Shown here piece by piece: positions 18,493 through 27,896 of a stretch of 64,000 nucleotides of DNA. The translations under genes were made by a program, and so were the position numbers. The notes beneath the pieces are model-generated. The model was not told the origin of the DNA. It did not search any database and worked only from the letters and a program-made list of their open reading frames with translations. This DNA is from Saccharicrinis aurantiacus (GTDB lineage: Bacteria; Bacteroidota; Bacteroidia; Bacteroidales; Marinilabiliaceae): NCBI RefSeq assembly GCF_001660705.2, contig NZ_LYBV02000013.1:62001-126000 (forward strand), given 5' to 3'. The number at the start of each line of letters is the position of its first letter. Positions within the stretch are counted from its first letter, which is position 1.

Positions 18493-19839
18493 TTAAACTT
18501 GAAGCTCAAAGCTAGAATAATCAATTAAAACTTCCGCATCATAAATCATATCTTCTGCATTAAACTTATTGAGTTTTACAGATGTGATTTGATTTGTGAG
18601 TTTTTCGTTATATGGTATTCGAACTTTTAAGTAGTTTTGTGTGAAGCCATTCATGAAACCATTGTTTTCGCTGCCCTCAAATAAAACTTGTTCTTCCTGA
18701 CCTTCGAATTGTTGGTAAAAGAAACGTGTTTTTTTATCCGATAGTTCGTGTAAAATTTGGCTTCTTTTTTTGCGTTCTTCAATAGGTACAATATGTTCTA
18801 TTGTTAGTGCTTTTGTATTAGGCCTTTCGGAATACGTAAATACATGTAATTGCGATATCTCTAATGACTTTATGAATTCAAGGGCTTCATTAAAGTGTGT
18901 GTCGGTTTCTCCTCTAACACCTACAATTACATCTACACCTATAAAGGCATTTGGTAACAATGATTTTATTTTTTCTACTCTTTTGGCAAATAATTCCCTA
19001 TTGTATTTGCGCTTCATTAGAGCTAACACCTTATTTGAACCCGATTGTAATGGAATGTGGAAATGAGGCATTATTTTGTTAGACTTTGCAACAAATTCAA
19101 TAATATCATCACTAAGTAGGTTGGGTTCAATACTGGAAATTCTGAAACGTTGAATTTCTTCAACTTTATCTAATTCTTTAACTAGGTCAAAGAAGGTTTC
19201 ATTAGTACTCTTTCCAAAATCACCAATGTTTACTCCAGTTAAAATGATTTCTTTGGCACCTTCTTTCGCTGCTTTTTTCGCTAAATCAACAGTTGTTTTT
19301 ATGTTTGCATTTCTGCTTTTTCCTCTTGCTAAAGGAATTGTGCAGTATGAGCAGAAGTAATCACATCCATCTTGAACTTTTAAGAAGGTTCGTGTTCGAT
19401 CGCCCATAGAATAGCTTGGAAAAAACTCTTTATTTGTAGAAATTTTACCGGCGTGAATTTCTCCTGATGCTTTCTTTTGTAGATCGCCAAGATAATCCGC
19501 CATCTTAAACTTTTCATTTGAGCCTAGTACAAGATCTACGCCGGGCATTTCAGAAATGGCTTGGGGTTTTAATTGAGCAAAGCATCCTGTAACAACAATA
19601 AAGGCGTTAGGATTTATTTTGATGGCTTTGTTAATAGCTTGTCTGCACTTTTTGTCAGCAATTTCAGTAACAGAACATGTGTTCAGAACATATACATCCG
19701 CAAAGTCGGTAAATTTCACCTTGCTAAAGCCCTCTTCCATTAATCCTCTGGCTATGGTTGAGGTTTCACTAAAGTTTAATTTACAACCTAAAGTGTGAAA
19801 AGCTACTTTCTTCTCTAAAAACTGTGTTTTATCAATCAT
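18493..19839 (-). CDS. mtaB: tRNA (N6-threonylcarbamoyladenosine(37)-C2)-methylthiotransferase MtaB
   Basis: A radical-SAM methylthiotransferase converting t6A37 to ms2t6A37 in tRNAs that read ANN codons. It has 448 residues with the N-terminal MTTase domain (VAFHTLGCKLNFSE, then NTCSVTEIADKKC and VTGCFAQLKP, three iron-sulfur Cys). The radical SAM motif is QDGCDYFCSYCTIPLARG near residue 152, and a C-terminal TRAM-like region follows. The GCKLN wording is typical of MtaB rather than MiaB or RimO. It is the first gene of the four-gene minus-strand operon. Confidence 0.93.
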   Translation of the reverse strand: MIDKTQFLEKKVAFHTLGCKLNFSETSTIARGLMEEGFSKVKFTDFADVYVLNTCSVTEIADKKCRQAINKAIKINPNAFIVVTGCFAQLKPQAISEMPGVDLVLGSNEKFKMADYLGDLQKKASGEIHAGKISTNKEFFPSYSMGDRTRTFLKVQDGCDYFCSYCTIPLARGKSRNANIKTTVDLAKKAAKEGAKEIILTGVNIGDFGKSTNETFFDLVKELDKVEEIQRFRISSIEPNLLSDDIIEFVAKSNKIMPHFHIPLQSGSNKVLALMKRKYNRELFAKRVEKIKSLLPNAFIGVDVIVGVRGETDTHFNEALEFIKSLEISQLHVFTYSERPNTKALTIEHIVPIEERKKRSQILHELSDKKTRFFYQQFEGQEEQVLFEGSENNGFMNGFTQNYLKVRIPYNEKLTNQITSVKLNKFNAEDMIYDAEVLIDYSSFELQV

Positions 19840-19971
19840 CTCTAATCTACAATTAAATGCAACTCCATCTGGGTAATGTAGTTGTATCTTTTTTATTTTC
19901 AGTTAAATTCTGAAAAATAAGGGCACAAAGATAATAATTGAAAATGAGATTGTGTGTGTTTTTGCGAAAAA

Positions 19972-20001
19972 GAAAAAAACCGACTCTTTGGTGAGCCGGT
20001 T
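19972..20001 (-). terminator. Rho-independent terminator of the PhoH gene
   Basis: The 9-bp arms 19978-19986 (AACCGACTC) and 19993-20001 (GAGCCGGTT) pair with one G-T; the minus-strand read continues into a T7 run. Confidence 0.85.
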
Positions 20002-20021
20002 TTGTGATGAGACTAGTTGTT

Positions 20022-21344
20022 TTATAATAAGTCGGAAGCTAATTCTGCTAAGAAACTTCTTTCTCCTTTTATTAAGTTTACATGTGCAAATACATCTTGA
20101 CCTTTCATCTTTTCAGTTAAATAGGCAAGTCCATTTGATGTTTTATCTAGATATGGAGAATCGATTTGTTCAATATCACCAGTAAAGATCATTTTTGTTC
20201 CTGCGCCCGCTCTCGTTATAATTGTTTTTACTTCGTGAGGTGTGAGGTTTTGAGCTTCATCAACAATGAAATACACATCAGAAAGGCTACGTCCTCTAAT
20301 GTATGCTAATGGTGTAATAGTTAATTGTTCATCTCGTTGCATTTCATCAATCAGAACATTTTCCCGGCTTTTAGTTCCATGGCTATTTTTAATTACACTT
20401 AGATTATCAAAAAGAGGTTGCATGTATGGGCCAATTTTGTCATTAACATCGCCAGGTAGAAATCCTAAATCTCTATTAGCTAATGGTACAATTGGGCGCG
20501 CCAATAGAATGTGTTTAAAATTTTTATGTTGATGGAGTGCTGCTGCTAATGCCAAAAGAGTTTTCCCGGTTCCTGCTTTTCCAGTTAAAGAAACGAGTTT
20601 GACATTGGGGTTTGTTAGGGCATGTAACGAGAAAGTTTGTTCAGCATTTCTCGGCTCAATGCCAAAGCAGCTGTGTTTTTCAACTCGTTTAATTATACTG
20701 TTTTGAGAGTCGTACCAAGCTAAAACGCTTTGTGTGCCATTTTTAAGAACAAAATACTGATTAGCAGGCATGTCTTTAATTGGAAAATCCTCTTCAGGAA
20801 TGCCTTCTGAGTTGTATAGGTTCGAAATAATTTCTGTGTCAAAGTCTTCATGAATCTGAACCCCTTTTTCTAGGAGGTCAATGTTTTTTACTTTGTCAGT
20901 TTCATAATCTTCACTTAATAGGCCAAGAGATTTGGCTTTCATTCTTAAGTTAATATCTTTTGAAACTAAGGTTACAACTCTTCCGTTAAATTCCTCTTTT
21001 ATGTGCAGGGCTATAGCTAAGATTCTATGATCAGCATTTTTTTCAAAAAAGGAATTCTGCATCGCCTCGGTAAAAGGTTTTCCGGTGGCTACAAAAAGCT
21101 TACCCTGCTTTGCTCCAAGTGAAATACCTTCCATAAAGAGTTTTTCTCCTGAAATTTTATTTAAATCTCTAACAAACTCTCTTGCTTGATAATTAATTTG
21201 ATCATTTCCTTTTTTGAACTTATCCAGCTCTTCTAAAACAACAATTGGCAGAACTACATCATTATTCTCAAAGTTGTATATACATTTGTGGTCGTGTAAA
21301 ATCACATTTGTGTCAAGTACAAATATTTTCCGGTTTTTAGGCAT
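20022..21344 (-). CDS. PhoH family protein with N-terminal PIN domain
   Basis: Combines a PIN nuclease domain with a PhoH ATPase, as in the PhoH2-type RNA helicase/ribonuclease proteins. In 440 residues, IFVLDTNVILHDHKC at the start and IVVLEELDKFKKG near 33 give PIN acidic residues, with DHRILAIA and LVSKDINLRMKAK further on. The PhoH half has Walker A LTGKAGTGKTLLALAAAL near 250 and Walker B DVYFIVDEAQNLTPHEVK near 352, followed by GAGTKMIFTGDIEQID. It is a single gene with its own terminator. Its RNA target is not known. Confidence 0.93.
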   Translation of the reverse strand: MPKNRKIFVLDTNVILHDHKCIYNFENNDVVLPIVVLEELDKFKKGNDQINYQAREFVRDLNKISGEKLFMEGISLGAKQGKLFVATGKPFTEAMQNSFFEKNADHRILAIALHIKEEFNGRVVTLVSKDINLRMKAKSLGLLSEDYETDKVKNIDLLEKGVQIHEDFDTEIISNLYNSEGIPEEDFPIKDMPANQYFVLKNGTQSVLAWYDSQNSIIKRVEKHSCFGIEPRNAEQTFSLHALTNPNVKLVSLTGKAGTGKTLLALAAALHQHKNFKHILLARPIVPLANRDLGFLPGDVNDKIGPYMQPLFDNLSVIKNSHGTKSRENVLIDEMQRDEQLTITPLAYIRGRSLSDVYFIVDEAQNLTPHEVKTIITRAGAGTKMIFTGDIEQIDSPYLDKTSNGLAYLTEKMKGQDVFAHVNLIKGERSFLAELASDLL

Positions 21345-21445
21345 ATAAAGGACGTTTTAGTGGTTGAACATGCTTAAAGTTATTTATTTTATTAACAAAT
21401 AAGGATGATATATATTACTTATTTTTTATTGAAAATATTAAGAGA

Positions 21446-22735
21446 ATGAATTATAAAGAGACTTTAGATTTTCTGTTTTCTCAACTTCCAATGTATCAGC
21501 GAAGTGGTGCGGTAGCTTATAAAGCTAATTTGGATAATACTAAAAAGTTAGATGCTTATTTCGGACAACCGCATGAGCAGTTTAAAAGTATTCATGTGGC
21601 AGGTACTAATGGAAAAGGTTCGGTGTCGCATTGTTTGGCTTCGGTGTTGCAAGAGGCTGGGTATAAGGTAGGTTTATATACCTCTCCGCACCTAAAAGAT
21701 TTTAGGGAGCGAATTAAAATAAACGGTTTATGTATATCGGAAGAGGATGTAGTTGATTTTGTAACTGATCACAAAAAGATTATAGAAGTGATAAAGCCGT
21801 CATTTTTTGAAATGACTGTTGCAATGGCTTTTAAATATTTTGCAGATTGTAAGGTTGATATTGCGATTGTAGAAGTAGGCTTAGGAGGAAGGCTTGATTC
21901 TACTAATATTATTACCCCCGAATGTTCAGTGATTACTAATATTGGTCTGGATCATACAGCTTTATTGGGTGATAGCTTAGGGGCAATAGCATTAGAGAAA
22001 GCAGGAGTGATAAAGCCAAATATACCTGTAGTTATTGGTGCGATTCATTCTGAAACTAAAAATGTTTTTATAGAAAAAGCTAATGCTGGGAATTCTGAAA
22101 TTAGATTTGCAGAAGAAATTTATTCGAGCCCAGTTGTAATGAACGGTATTGATGCCCGTCAGATATTTCAGGTTTATAAGGATGGTAAGTTAGAGTTTGA
22201 AAATCTAAAATTAGATTTGTTAGGACATTACCAAAAGAAAAACTTAATAACTGTTTTAACGGTTCTTGATGTGATGATAGCTAATGGGTACGCTATCACA
22301 TCTAAAGATATTTATAATGGTTTGTGTGATGTTGTGAAGAATACTGGACTTATGGGACGATGGCAAGTATTAGGTGCGAATCCTCAAATTATTTGTGATA
22401 CGGGTCATAATAAAGAAGGTGTGGAGGAGTTGATGCAGCAATTATTATCAACAGCGTTTGATAAATTGCATATCGTTTGGGGTATGGTTAACGATAAGGA
22501 TGTTGATAATGTATTAAAGTTATTACCGAAGGATGCAACATATTACTTTGCGAGGCCAAATATTCCTCGAGGATTAGATGCTGTTGAATTACAGAGTTCC
22601 GCAAAAAAGTATGGTTTAATGGGCAAAGTGTACGATTCTGTGGATGAAGCGAAGAAAGGTGCAAAAAAAAATGCATCCCATAATGATTTGATATTCATCG
22701 GGGGAAGTACTTTTGTTGTTGCAGAAGTTGTGTGA
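21446..22735 (+). CDS. folC: Bifunctional folylpolyglutamate synthase / dihydrofolate synthase
   Basis: Adds glutamate to dihydropteroate and to folates. It has 429 residues with the Mur-ligase-like order: SIHVAGTNGKGSVSHCLASV near residue 48 (P-loop), YTSPHLKDFRERIKING near 78, IVEVGLGGRLDSTNI near 141, and the C-terminal domain with ICDTGHNKEGVEELMQQL near 315. Length is normal. It is monocistronic, just upstream of the tRNA-Val array. Confidence 0.95.
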   Translation: MNYKETLDFLFSQLPMYQRSGAVAYKANLDNTKKLDAYFGQPHEQFKSIHVAGTNGKGSVSHCLASVLQEAGYKVGLYTSPHLKDFRERIKINGLCISEEDVVDFVTDHKKIIEVIKPSFFEMTVAMAFKYFADCKVDIAIVEVGLGGRLDSTNIITPECSVITNIGLDHTALLGDSLGAIALEKAGVIKPNIPVVIGAIHSETKNVFIEKANAGNSEIRFAEEIYSSPVVMNGIDARQIFQVYKDGKLEFENLKLDLLGHYQKKNLITVLTVLDVMIANGYAITSKDIYNGLCDVVKNTGLMGRWQVLGANPQIICDTGHNKEGVEELMQQLLSTAFDKLHIVWGMVNDKDVDNVLKLLPKDATYYFARPNIPRGLDAVELQSSAKKYGLMGKVYDSVDEAKKGAKKNASHNDLIFIGGSTFVVAEVV

Positions 22736-22750
22736 TTTTGAAAATAATTT

Positions 22751-22780
22751 TTGCAGTTCTAAAAAAGACCTCTATATTTG
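22751..22780 (+). promoter_or_regulatory. Promoter of the tRNA-Val array
   Basis: TTG at 22751-22753, a 19-bp spacer and TATATTTG at 22773-22780 match the Bacteroidota consensus exactly. Transcription would start about 50 bp before the first tRNA. Confidence 0.8.
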
Positions 22781-22839
22781 CACCGCTTTTGGAAACAAGC
22801 CTTGATAATTCAAACGAGAATTTAGTTAGTTTTCTAAAA

Positions 22840-22914
22840 GGGCGATTAGCTCAGTTGGTTCAGAGCACTTGGTTTACACCCAAGGGGTCGGGGGTTCGAC
22901 TCCCTCATCGCCCA
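22840..22914 (+). tRNA. tRNA-Val(UAC), copy 1
   Basis: A 75-nt cloverleaf. The acceptor arm GGGCGAT pairs with ATCGCCC, the anticodon stem CTTGG/CCAAG encloses loop TTTACAC (anticodon TAC), and the T loop is TTCGACT. The discriminator is A; the CCA end is not encoded. Confidence 0.97.
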
Positions 22915-22945
22915 CATTTTTAAAAGCATTGAAGAATACGTTTTC

Positions 22946-23020
22946 GGGCGATTAGCTCAGTTGGTTCAGAGCACTTGGTTTACACCCAAGGGGTCGGGGG
23001 TTCGACTCCCTCATCGCCCA
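22946..23020 (+). tRNA. tRNA-Val(UAC), copy 2
   Basis: Identical in sequence to copy 1, 31 bp downstream. Same anticodon TAC, no encoded CCA. Confidence 0.97.
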
Positions 23021-23053
23021 CATCTTTTAAAAGAATTAAACGATTACGTATTC

Positions 23054-23128
23054 GGGCGATTAGCTCAGTTGGTTCAGAGCACTTGGTTTACACCCAAGGG
23101 GTCGGGGGTTCGACTCCCTCATCGCCCA
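23054..23128 (+). tRNA. tRNA-Val(UAC), copy 3
   Basis: Identical to copy 1, after a 33-bp spacer that resembles the next spacer (both contain TTAAACGATTACG). Confidence 0.97.
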
Positions 23129-23160
23129 CAATCTTTAAAAGATTAAACGATTACGCATTA

Positions 23161-23235
23161 GGGCGATTAGCTCAGTTGGTTCAGAGCACTTGGTTTACAC
23201 CCAAGGGGTCGGGGGTTCGACTCCCTCATCGCCCA
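23161..23235 (+). tRNA. tRNA-Val(UAC), copy 4
   Basis: Identical to copy 1; the last of the array, directly followed by a terminator. Confidence 0.97.
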
Positions 23236-23238
23236 CAG

Positions 23239-23270
23239 AAAAGGAGATTCATTATTGAGTCTCCTTTTTT
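23239..23270 (+). terminator. Rho-independent terminator of the tRNA-Val array
   Basis: GGAGATTC at 23243-23250 pairs with GAGTCTCC at 23257-23264, loop ATTATT, then T6. Confidence 0.88.
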
Positions 23271-23367
23271 CGTTTATTATATTTAGTGTTTGCAAGCAAT
23301 TATGTATAATGCTGTAAAACACCTAAATTTTTTATTAACGAAAATTTTCTTTAAAAGAAAAATGGTC

Positions 23368-23375
23368 TACTTTTG
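23368..23375 (+). promoter_or_regulatory. Candidate -7 element of rex
   Basis: TACTTTTG fits TAnnTTTG, 25 bp before the rex ATG; no clear -33 TTG at 19 bp. Confidence 0.4.
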
Positions 23376-23400
23376 GTCTTTCCCTGAATTAGAGTAAATA

Positions 23401-24051
23401 ATGAGCACTGATAATAAAAAGAAAGAAGGTTTAGTTCCAGAGCCTTCGTTAAGACGTATGCCTACTTACTTGGCATATCTTAAAATGGCTAAAAATCAAA
23501 ATCAACAATTTGTGTCTAGTACGCATATTGCCCGTGATATGGGGGTAGATCCTACACAGGTAACTAAGGATTTATCTTACACAAGTATAGTGGGTAAAAC
23601 GCGTGTTGGTTATGAGGTGGAGCCTTTAATTAACATACTTGAGGAGTTTTTAGGTTTTCGAACTATAGATGAAGCCTACCTTTTTGGTGCTGGGAGTTTA
23701 GGTAATGCACTTCTTCTTGATCATGGATTAAGTCAGTTTGGGCTCAAGATTGTTGCTGCGTTTGATGTTGATGCAAATATAATAGGGAAAGAAATAGCAG
23801 GGGTTCCTATTTATCATATGGATGATTTCCATAAGATGCAAGAAGAGAAACAAGTTAATATTGGAATATTAACCGTTCCTTCAGAGTATGCTCAAAAAGT
23901 AGCGCATGATATTGTTGATGGGGGTATAAAAGGAATATGGAACTTTACTCCAATGCGAATTAGACTAGGTGAAGATGTTGTAGTTCAGGATACTTCGTTG
24001 TATGCACATCTTGCTGTAATGTTTAATAGAATGCAGTATTTAAAAAAGTAA
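23401..24051 (+). CDS. rex: Redox-sensing transcriptional repressor Rex
   Basis: An NADH/NAD+ sensing repressor of fermentative and respiratory genes. Its 216 residues have an N-terminal winged helix (VPEPSLRRMPTYLAYLKM, then STHIARDMGVDPTQVTKDLSY) and a Rossmann domain with YLFGAGSLGNALL near residue 98, where NAD(H) binds. The C-terminus includes GIKGIWNFTPMRIRLGEDV, typical of Rex. Bacteria with Rex usually switch between fermentation and respiration, which fits a facultative or anaerobic life. It is monocistronic. Confidence 0.95.
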   Translation: MSTDNKKKEGLVPEPSLRRMPTYLAYLKMAKNQNQQFVSSTHIARDMGVDPTQVTKDLSYTSIVGKTRVGYEVEPLINILEEFLGFRTIDEAYLFGAGSLGNALLLDHGLSQFGLKIVAAFDVDANIIGKEIAGVPIYHMDDFHKMQEEKQVNIGILTVPSEYAQKVAHDIVDGGIKGIWNFTPMRIRLGEDVVVQDTSLYAHLAVMFNRMQYLKK

Positions 24052-24255
24052 TAATTTGTGTAATCAAATTATAATTCCCAAAACTGTGTTTATATATTAA
24101 AATCAAATTTCACTTGTCGTTAATTTAGTTTTTTTGACGAACGTAGATTTGTAGAAAAGGTTACATATTGTAATTGATATTTATGTACTTATTCTCTGTT
24201 TTCGTTGAATGTTCAATTGCTGATATTCATAAGTGGGATTTCTAAAAAAAAACAA

Positions 24256-24263
24256 TATATTTG
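24256..24263 (+). promoter_or_regulatory. Candidate -7 element of secDF
   Basis: TATATTTG fits TAnnTTTG and gives a leader of about 55 nt before secDF. The -33 region is not a clear TTG. Confidence 0.5.
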
Positions 24264-24322
24264 CGCAATTCAGAAGTGAAATAATATTTTTTTTGACAAA
24301 ATTCAATAAATTTTAAGAACAG

Positions 24323-27313
24323 ATGCAAAACAAAGGAGCGATAAGAACTTTTGCCATCCTTTTGGCATTAGTAAGTTTATATCAGTTGATATTTACTTAT
24401 CAAACGCGAAGAGTGGAGAATGAAGCCAAGGCTGTTGCGCTTGGAGATCCACAAGTAGAATTTACGTATCTGGATTCAATAGCTAACGAACCTGTTTACA
24501 ACTTTATGTTTGGATTAAGATCTTATACATATAAAGAATGTAAAGAGCGTGAGATTAACTTTGGTCTGGATCTTAAAGGTGGAATGAACCTTATTTTAGA
24601 GGTTAAAGTGGCTGATGTTTTGAAAGCCCTTTCAAACTACAATACAGATCCTACTTTTAACGAAGCATTACAAATTGCAGAACAAAAGGAGAAAAATACT
24701 TCTGCTGATTTTGTAACTCTTTTTTATGAAGCGTTTACAGAATTAGACTCAGAAGCTCGCTTAGCTGCTATTTTTAATACGCCTGAGATGAAAGGTAGAA
24801 TTGACTATAATACTTCTAATGACGATGTATTAAAAGTAATTCGCGTAGAGTCACAAAGTGCAATTGATAATGCATTTAATATATTACGTACTCGTATCGA
24901 TAGATTCGGTGTATCACAACCAAACGTACAGAAGCTTGAAAAAGCAGGTCGTGTATTGGTTGAACTACCGGGTATTAAAGATCCACAAAGGGTTCGTAAA
25001 TTATTACAAGGAACAGCTAGTCTTGAGTTTTGGGAAACTTACGAGATGAGCGAAATTGTAAATAGCCTTATTCAAGCAAATCAAAAAGTAACTGAAATTG
25101 AAGCTGTTAAAGCAGAGGCTAATAAACCAGCTGATGAGGAAGTTGCTAAAGTAGAGACTGAAGAAGTTAAAGAAGATGGTCTTTTAGCAGATTTAGATGC
25201 TGAAGATTCAGCAGTTGACTCTTTACAAGCTGAAACAACTAAATCTTTATTTAGTGTTTTAATGCCTTCTCAACGTCAGACTGGTGCTACTGTAGGTATG
25301 GCATTATCTAAAGATACTGCTAAAGTTAATAGTTATATGTCTTTACCACAGGTACAATCTGTATTCCCTAAAAACGTTCGTTTTATGTGGGGTGTAAAAG
25401 CACTTCCTCAACGTAAGTTACAGGATGGTACGATGAGTAAAGATCAAATATTTGAATTATTTGCTATTAAAGTATCTAGTCATGATGGTCGTCCTCCACT
25501 AGAAGGAGATGTAATTACAAGCGCTCGTGCTGAAACAGGACAACGTGGTGATTACGAAGTTAGCATGGGTATGAATGCCGAAGGTGCAAATGTTTGGGCT
25601 CGTTTAACAAAATCAAATATTGATAAGTCTATTGCTATTGTATTAGATGGATATGTATATTCAGCACCAACAGTAAATGGTGAAATTAAAGGTGGTAGAA
25701 GTTCTATTACTGGAAACTTTTCTCCAGAAGAGGCAAAAGATTTAGCTAACATTCTTAAGTCTGGTAAATTACCTGCTCCTGCTCGTATTGTTGAAGATAC
25801 TGTTGTTGGTCCTTCATTAGGTGAGGAAGCTGTTGATTCAGGATTGTCATCATTTATGTGGGCATTCTTAGTAGTATTAGTTTACATGGTATTCTTCTAC
25901 GGTTTCAAAGCAGGTTTAGTATCTGACCTTGCTTTGATCGCAAACATGTTCTTTATTTTAGGTGTGTTAGCTTCTTTCGGAGCTGTATTAACATTACCAG
26001 GTATTGCTGGTATTGTTTTAACAATTGGTATGTCGGTTGATGCCAACGTACTTATTTATGAGCGTATTCGTGAAGAGTTATCTGCTGGTAAAGGGGTTCG
26101 TTTAGCTGTTGCTGATGGTTATAAAAATGCCTTCTCTGCAATTATTGACTCCAATGTTACTACTTTCTTAACAGGTTTAATCTTATTTGTTTTTGGTACA
26201 GGTCCTATTAAAGGTTTTGCTACAACATTAATGATTGGTATTGCCACGTCATTCTTCTGTGCGATTTTTATTACTCGCTTAATTTTTGAGAGAATGTTAG
26301 AAAGCAAAGCAGATCTTAAGTTTGGTACAAAAATGACTGAAGGTTTCTTAAAGAATACTAAAATTAAATTCTTAGAGAAAAAGAAAACTTTCTTCATTAT
26401 ATCTGCTGTAGCATTATTAGTAAGTGTAGGCTCTTTAGCAACTCATGGTTTAAAATTAGGTATTGATTTCTCTGGAGGTCGTAACTACGTTATTCGTTTT
26501 GATGAAACAGTATCTGCTTCAGATATTAAGAAATCTTTAGATGCAGAGTTCGAAGGTTCAAATGTTGAGGTTAAAACTTATGGTTCAGATAATCAGGTTC
26601 GTATTGCTACAAACTACATGATTGACGAGAATGGTGAGGAAATTGATAATCAATTAGAGCAAAAATTATACAACGGTTTAAAAACTTATTTAGGAGCAAA
26701 TGTAACGTTCGATGAGTTTATCGATAATTACAGAATGAGCTCTCAAAAAGTTGGGCCAACCATTGCGAGTGATATTAAGACAAAAGCATATTACTCAATT
26801 GCGTTCTCTTTAATTGTAATCTTCCTTTATATCTTAATTCGTTTCCGTAACTGGGAGTATGGTTTAGGTGCTGTTGCAGCCTTGATGCATGATGTAATAA
26901 TTGTGTTAGGAGTATTTTCAATGTTCTATTCAATTGTACCATTTAGTTTAGAAATTGATCAAGCATTTATTGCGGCAATTCTTACAGTAATTGGATATTC
27001 AATTAATGATACCGTGGTTGTTTTTGACCGTATTCGTGAGTATTTAGGATTACATCCGAAGAAAAATAAAGGTGAAGTTGTTGATTCAGCATTAAACTCT
27101 ACAATGAGTCGTACGGTAAATACTTCATTCACTACGTTTGTTGTATTGTTAGTAATCTTCTTATTTGGTGGTGAAGTAATACAAGGTTTCGTATTCGCTA
27201 TCATGTTAGGTGTTGTAGTTGGTACATATTCTTCATTGTTTATTGCAACTCCAGTAACGTTTTCAGTTATTGATGCACGTGAAAAGAAAAAATTAGCTGC
27301 TAAAAAGAAATAA
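24323..27313 (+). CDS. secDF: Protein translocase subunit SecDF (fused)
   Basis: A proton-driven accessory of the Sec translocon that pulls proteins out on the periplasmic side. SecD and SecF are joined in one 996-residue chain. It has an N-terminal TM (about 8-25), the periplasmic P1 domain (NFGLDLKGGMNLILEV near 75, RTRIDRFGVSQPNVQ near 190), a SecD membrane block (about 505-660, including GMSVDANVLIYERIREEL near 570), then SecF with GIDFSGGRNYVIRF near 713 and a membrane block with YSINDTVVVFDRIREYLG near 892. An acidic, lysine-rich low-complexity insert lies near 250-310 in P1. It is monocistronic with a strong terminator. Confidence 0.97.
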   Translation: MQNKGAIRTFAILLALVSLYQLIFTYQTRRVENEAKAVALGDPQVEFTYLDSIANEPVYNFMFGLRSYTYKECKEREINFGLDLKGGMNLILEVKVADVLKALSNYNTDPTFNEALQIAEQKEKNTSADFVTLFYEAFTELDSEARLAAIFNTPEMKGRIDYNTSNDDVLKVIRVESQSAIDNAFNILRTRIDRFGVSQPNVQKLEKAGRVLVELPGIKDPQRVRKLLQGTASLEFWETYEMSEIVNSLIQANQKVTEIEAVKAEANKPADEEVAKVETEEVKEDGLLADLDAEDSAVDSLQAETTKSLFSVLMPSQRQTGATVGMALSKDTAKVNSYMSLPQVQSVFPKNVRFMWGVKALPQRKLQDGTMSKDQIFELFAIKVSSHDGRPPLEGDVITSARAETGQRGDYEVSMGMNAEGANVWARLTKSNIDKSIAIVLDGYVYSAPTVNGEIKGGRSSITGNFSPEEAKDLANILKSGKLPAPARIVEDTVVGPSLGEEAVDSGLSSFMWAFLVVLVYMVFFYGFKAGLVSDLALIANMFFILGVLASFGAVLTLPGIAGIVLTIGMSVDANVLIYERIREELSAGKGVRLAVADGYKNAFSAIIDSNVTTFLTGLILFVFGTGPIKGFATTLMIGIATSFFCAIFITRLIFERMLESKADLKFGTKMTEGFLKNTKIKFLEKKKTFFIISAVALLVSVGSLATHGLKLGIDFSGGRNYVIRFDETVSASDIKKSLDAEFEGSNVEVKTYGSDNQVRIATNYMIDENGEEIDNQLEQKLYNGLKTYLGANVTFDEFIDNYRMSSQKVGPTIASDIKTKAYYSIAFSLIVIFLYILIRFRNWEYGLGAVAALMHDVIIVLGVFSMFYSIVPFSLEIDQAFIAAILTVIGYSINDTVVVFDRIREYLGLHPKKNKGEVVDSALNSTMSRTVNTSFTTFVVLLVIFLFGGEVIQGFVFAIMLGVVVGTYSSLFIATPVTFSVIDAREKKKLAAKKK

Positions 27314-27340
27314 TCTTTAAAAGCTAAATAATAATATAGG

Positions 27341-27375
27341 CACCCTTTAAACCAATTGGTTTAAAGGGTGTTTTT
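27341..27375 (+). terminator. Rho-independent terminator of secDF
   Basis: A perfect 13-bp stem (27341-27353 with 27358-27370, loop AATT) followed by T5. Confidence 0.92.
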
Positions 27376-27458
27376 GTTTCATGCTAATTATACTAAGGAA
27401 GAACAGTACTCAATTGGTATATATTTAGTGAGTAGTAATTTGATTGGCCTTATTTTAT

Positions 27459-27466
27459 TATATTTG
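27459..27466 (+). promoter_or_regulatory. Candidate -7 element of the tatA operon
   Basis: TATATTTG fits TAnnTTTG, about 30 bp before the tatA ATG. The nearest TTG lies 16 bp upstream rather than 19. Confidence 0.45.
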
Positions 27467-27495
27467 AGCTTATTTTTTTAGATATATTCAATAAT

Positions 27496-27894
27496 ATGAG
27501 TTTATGCTTTTTAGGTATTGGTGGTGGAGAATTTATTTTCGTCGCCCTTGCTGTTTTATTACTTTTCGGATCGAGTAAGATTCCTGAATTAGCCCGTATG
27601 TTCGGTAAGGGAATGAATGAGTTTAAAAAAGCTACCGACGATATTAAACGTGAGTTTAATGATAGTACAGGTGGGATAGTAGATGATATAAAAAAGAGTC
27701 AAGAAGAAATTAATCGTGAGGTTCGTGAAATTGGCAATTCAGTAACTGATATTTCAGATTACGATTCGTATGAAGACGATGAGTATTTACAAGAAGGAGA
27801 AGATGCTTCTGAGATTGAAGATGCTCATAAAAGCGAAGCAAACGAGGCTTCTATAGAAGATAAAAAAAAGGAATCTAACCCAAGCAAACAATAA
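27496..27894 (+). CDS. tatA: Twin-arginine translocase subunit TatA/TatB-like
   Basis: The pore-forming component of folded-protein export. Its 132 residues start with a hydrophobic helix (about 9-27, GGGEFIFVALAVLLLFGSSKIPELA), a hinge with the conserved FGSSKIPELAR, and an amphipathic helix (GMNEFKKATDDIKREF), followed by a long acidic tail. The acidic tail makes it longer than typical TatA (60-90), so TatB is an alternative name. No tatC lies in the window. It is 2 bp upstream of the exchanger gene and opens a six-gene plus-strand run. Confidence 0.85.
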   Translation: MSLCFLGIGGGEFIFVALAVLLLFGSSKIPELARMFGKGMNEFKKATDDIKREFNDSTGGIVDDIKKSQEEINREVREIGNSVTDISDYDSYEDDEYLQEGEDASEIEDAHKSEANEASIEDKKKESNPSKQ

Positions 27895-27896
27895 TA

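Noticed and set aside
22840-23235. Regularly spaced 75-bp identical repeats with 31-33-bp spacers, superficially CRISPR-like
   Set aside because: The repeats fold as tRNA-Val with anticodon TAC; no cas genes are near.
22732-23286. Open frames running through the tRNA-Val array
   Set aside because: They translate the tRNA genes themselves and repeat the same peptide; there is no independent coding signal.
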